The notes under the pieces: model-generated
Database searches by the model: none
Seen by the model: the letters and a program-made list of their open reading frames with translations, nothing else
Told to the model about the DNA's origin: nothing
Translations under genes and position numbers: made by a program
Assembly: GCF_017491605.1 (NCBI RefSeq)
Contig: NZ_JAFGYY010000023.1
Location: 1-64,000 of the forward strand
DNA length: 64,000 nt
Reading direction: 5' to 3'
Source of the DNA: Pseudomonas sp. 30_B
GTDB lineage: Bacteria; Pseudomonadota; Gammaproteobacteria; Pseudomonadales; Pseudomonadaceae
Shown here: piece after piece, positions 63,482-64,000 of the stretch
Numbering within the stretch: the first letter of the stretch is position 1
Layout: each line of letters begins with the position of its first letter

Positions 63482-63830
63482 TTCCCGGTCACCGCAAGAA
63501 CCTGCATTTCGTCGGGTTTTTACCTGCGACGGCACACCTTCCCTGGCTTTGCGCCATCAGGGGCATGGCGCCCTGCCGTCATAGCCCAAACCCCCATGGC
63601 ATAGGGCTTCCTGCTATAAGCCACGGCCCTGACCGATGGGTCCGAGCACATGTCACGGATCTTCCGGCAAGTCACATGACGATTTGCAGAGTCGACAGAC
63701 GGTAAAAACTGTCATGAAAAACTCGTTCAGAATGCCCGGACTTTTTAGACGGACAAAAAGGAAACCACGCCGACAGCAACGGCGATCCAGCGGAGTCTGG
63801 GTGACATCAACCAGCAAGAAGACATGCCGA
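63482..63830. other. Gap before the last gene
   Basis: 349 bp without a gene I can support. AT-rich patches near 63700-63775 may hold the promoter of the last gene. Confidence 0.45.
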
Positions 63831-64000
63831 ATGCGACGTAACATTTTGACATGCCTTTCCATAGGCTTGGCGACCCTCTTGGCCGCCACCGGGGCTACCG
63901 CCTCATCCAAGGTCTCACGCACCTACCACCCTGCTCCGGTCGACCTGCGCGTCCCGGTCCAGGGCAGCGCCCTGCTGACCATGACGCCTCAGGCCGAAAA
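63831..64000 (+). CDS. Exported protein, cut by the right edge
   Basis: The first 56 codons of an open frame. It begins MRRNILTCLSIGLATLLAAT, a signal peptide with likely cleavage after ATA, then SSKVSRTYHPAPVDLRVPVQ. AAGAAGA lies upstream. Not enough to name a family. Confidence 0.6.
   Translation, partial: MRRNILTCLSIGLATLLAATGATASSKVSRTYHPAPVDLRVPVQGSALLTMTPQAE

Noticed and set aside
63653..63922. An 89-codon minus-strand frame near the right edge
   Set aside because: It overlaps the signal-peptide gene at 63831 and lacks a ribosome-binding site; the plus-strand frame with an export signal is more credible.

Overview
The window is a GC-rich chromosomal segment of a Pseudomonas from the P. 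aeruginosa lineage. Gene orders known from P. aeruginosa are kept: cheR-cheV-flgA-flgM-flgN-flgZ; alaS-lysC-rsmA with tRNA-Arg/tRNA-Ser; and aotJQMOP-argR-aruCFGDBE-ltaE. It is probably not P. aeruginosa itself, because the AEP locus, the island and the long repeats interrupt that order. The species call is an inference from gene order and protein likeness only.

Layout. 1-4.7 kb holds flagellar and chemotaxis genes with recognisable sigma-54 and FliA promoters. 4.8-9 kb holds an MFS carrier, a gamma-glutamylpolyamine synthetase-like enzyme and a ZntB/CorA transporter. 9-15.8 kb is a 2-aminoethylphosphonate (AEP) uptake locus: FAD oxidase, binding protein, permease, ATPase and LysR regulator. 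16.06-24.79 kb is an 8.7-kb integrative island in a tRNA-Arg(CCT) gene. 24.9-29.1 kb holds a GNAT, phnN, amrZ and mgtE. 29.3-35.3 kb holds three tRNAs, rsmA, lysC, alaS and ltaE. 35.4-48.7 kb holds arginine catabolism by the succinyltransferase pathway and arginine uptake under ArgR. 49.9-64 kb holds acetyl-CoA synthetase, a LysR/FUSC divergent pair, a zinc-phospholipase-like secreted protein, two MFS carriers, a RhlE-type helicase, a reductase/NUDIX pair and a gene cut by the right edge.

The most interesting system is the island. It looks like a phage satellite: tyrosine integrase, AlpA-like regulator, TOPRIM-VapE primase-helicase, a dense iteron field that looks like a replication origin, an HK97-like capsid protein, a Nu1-like small terminase and a chain of overlapping small genes. 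It has 53-bp att direct repeats and paired integrase arm-type repeats near both ends. No portal, protease, large terminase or tail gene is present, so it would need a helper phage.

The second notable signal is a long REP-bounded intergenic element present in two full copies (14.44-14.86 kb and 49.28-49.70 kb, opposite orientations) and one copy cut by the left edge. Comparing the two full copies shows compensatory changes in several hairpins, which points to selection on folded structure rather than on protein. Simple REP sequences and REP pairs are scattered through most intergenic gaps.
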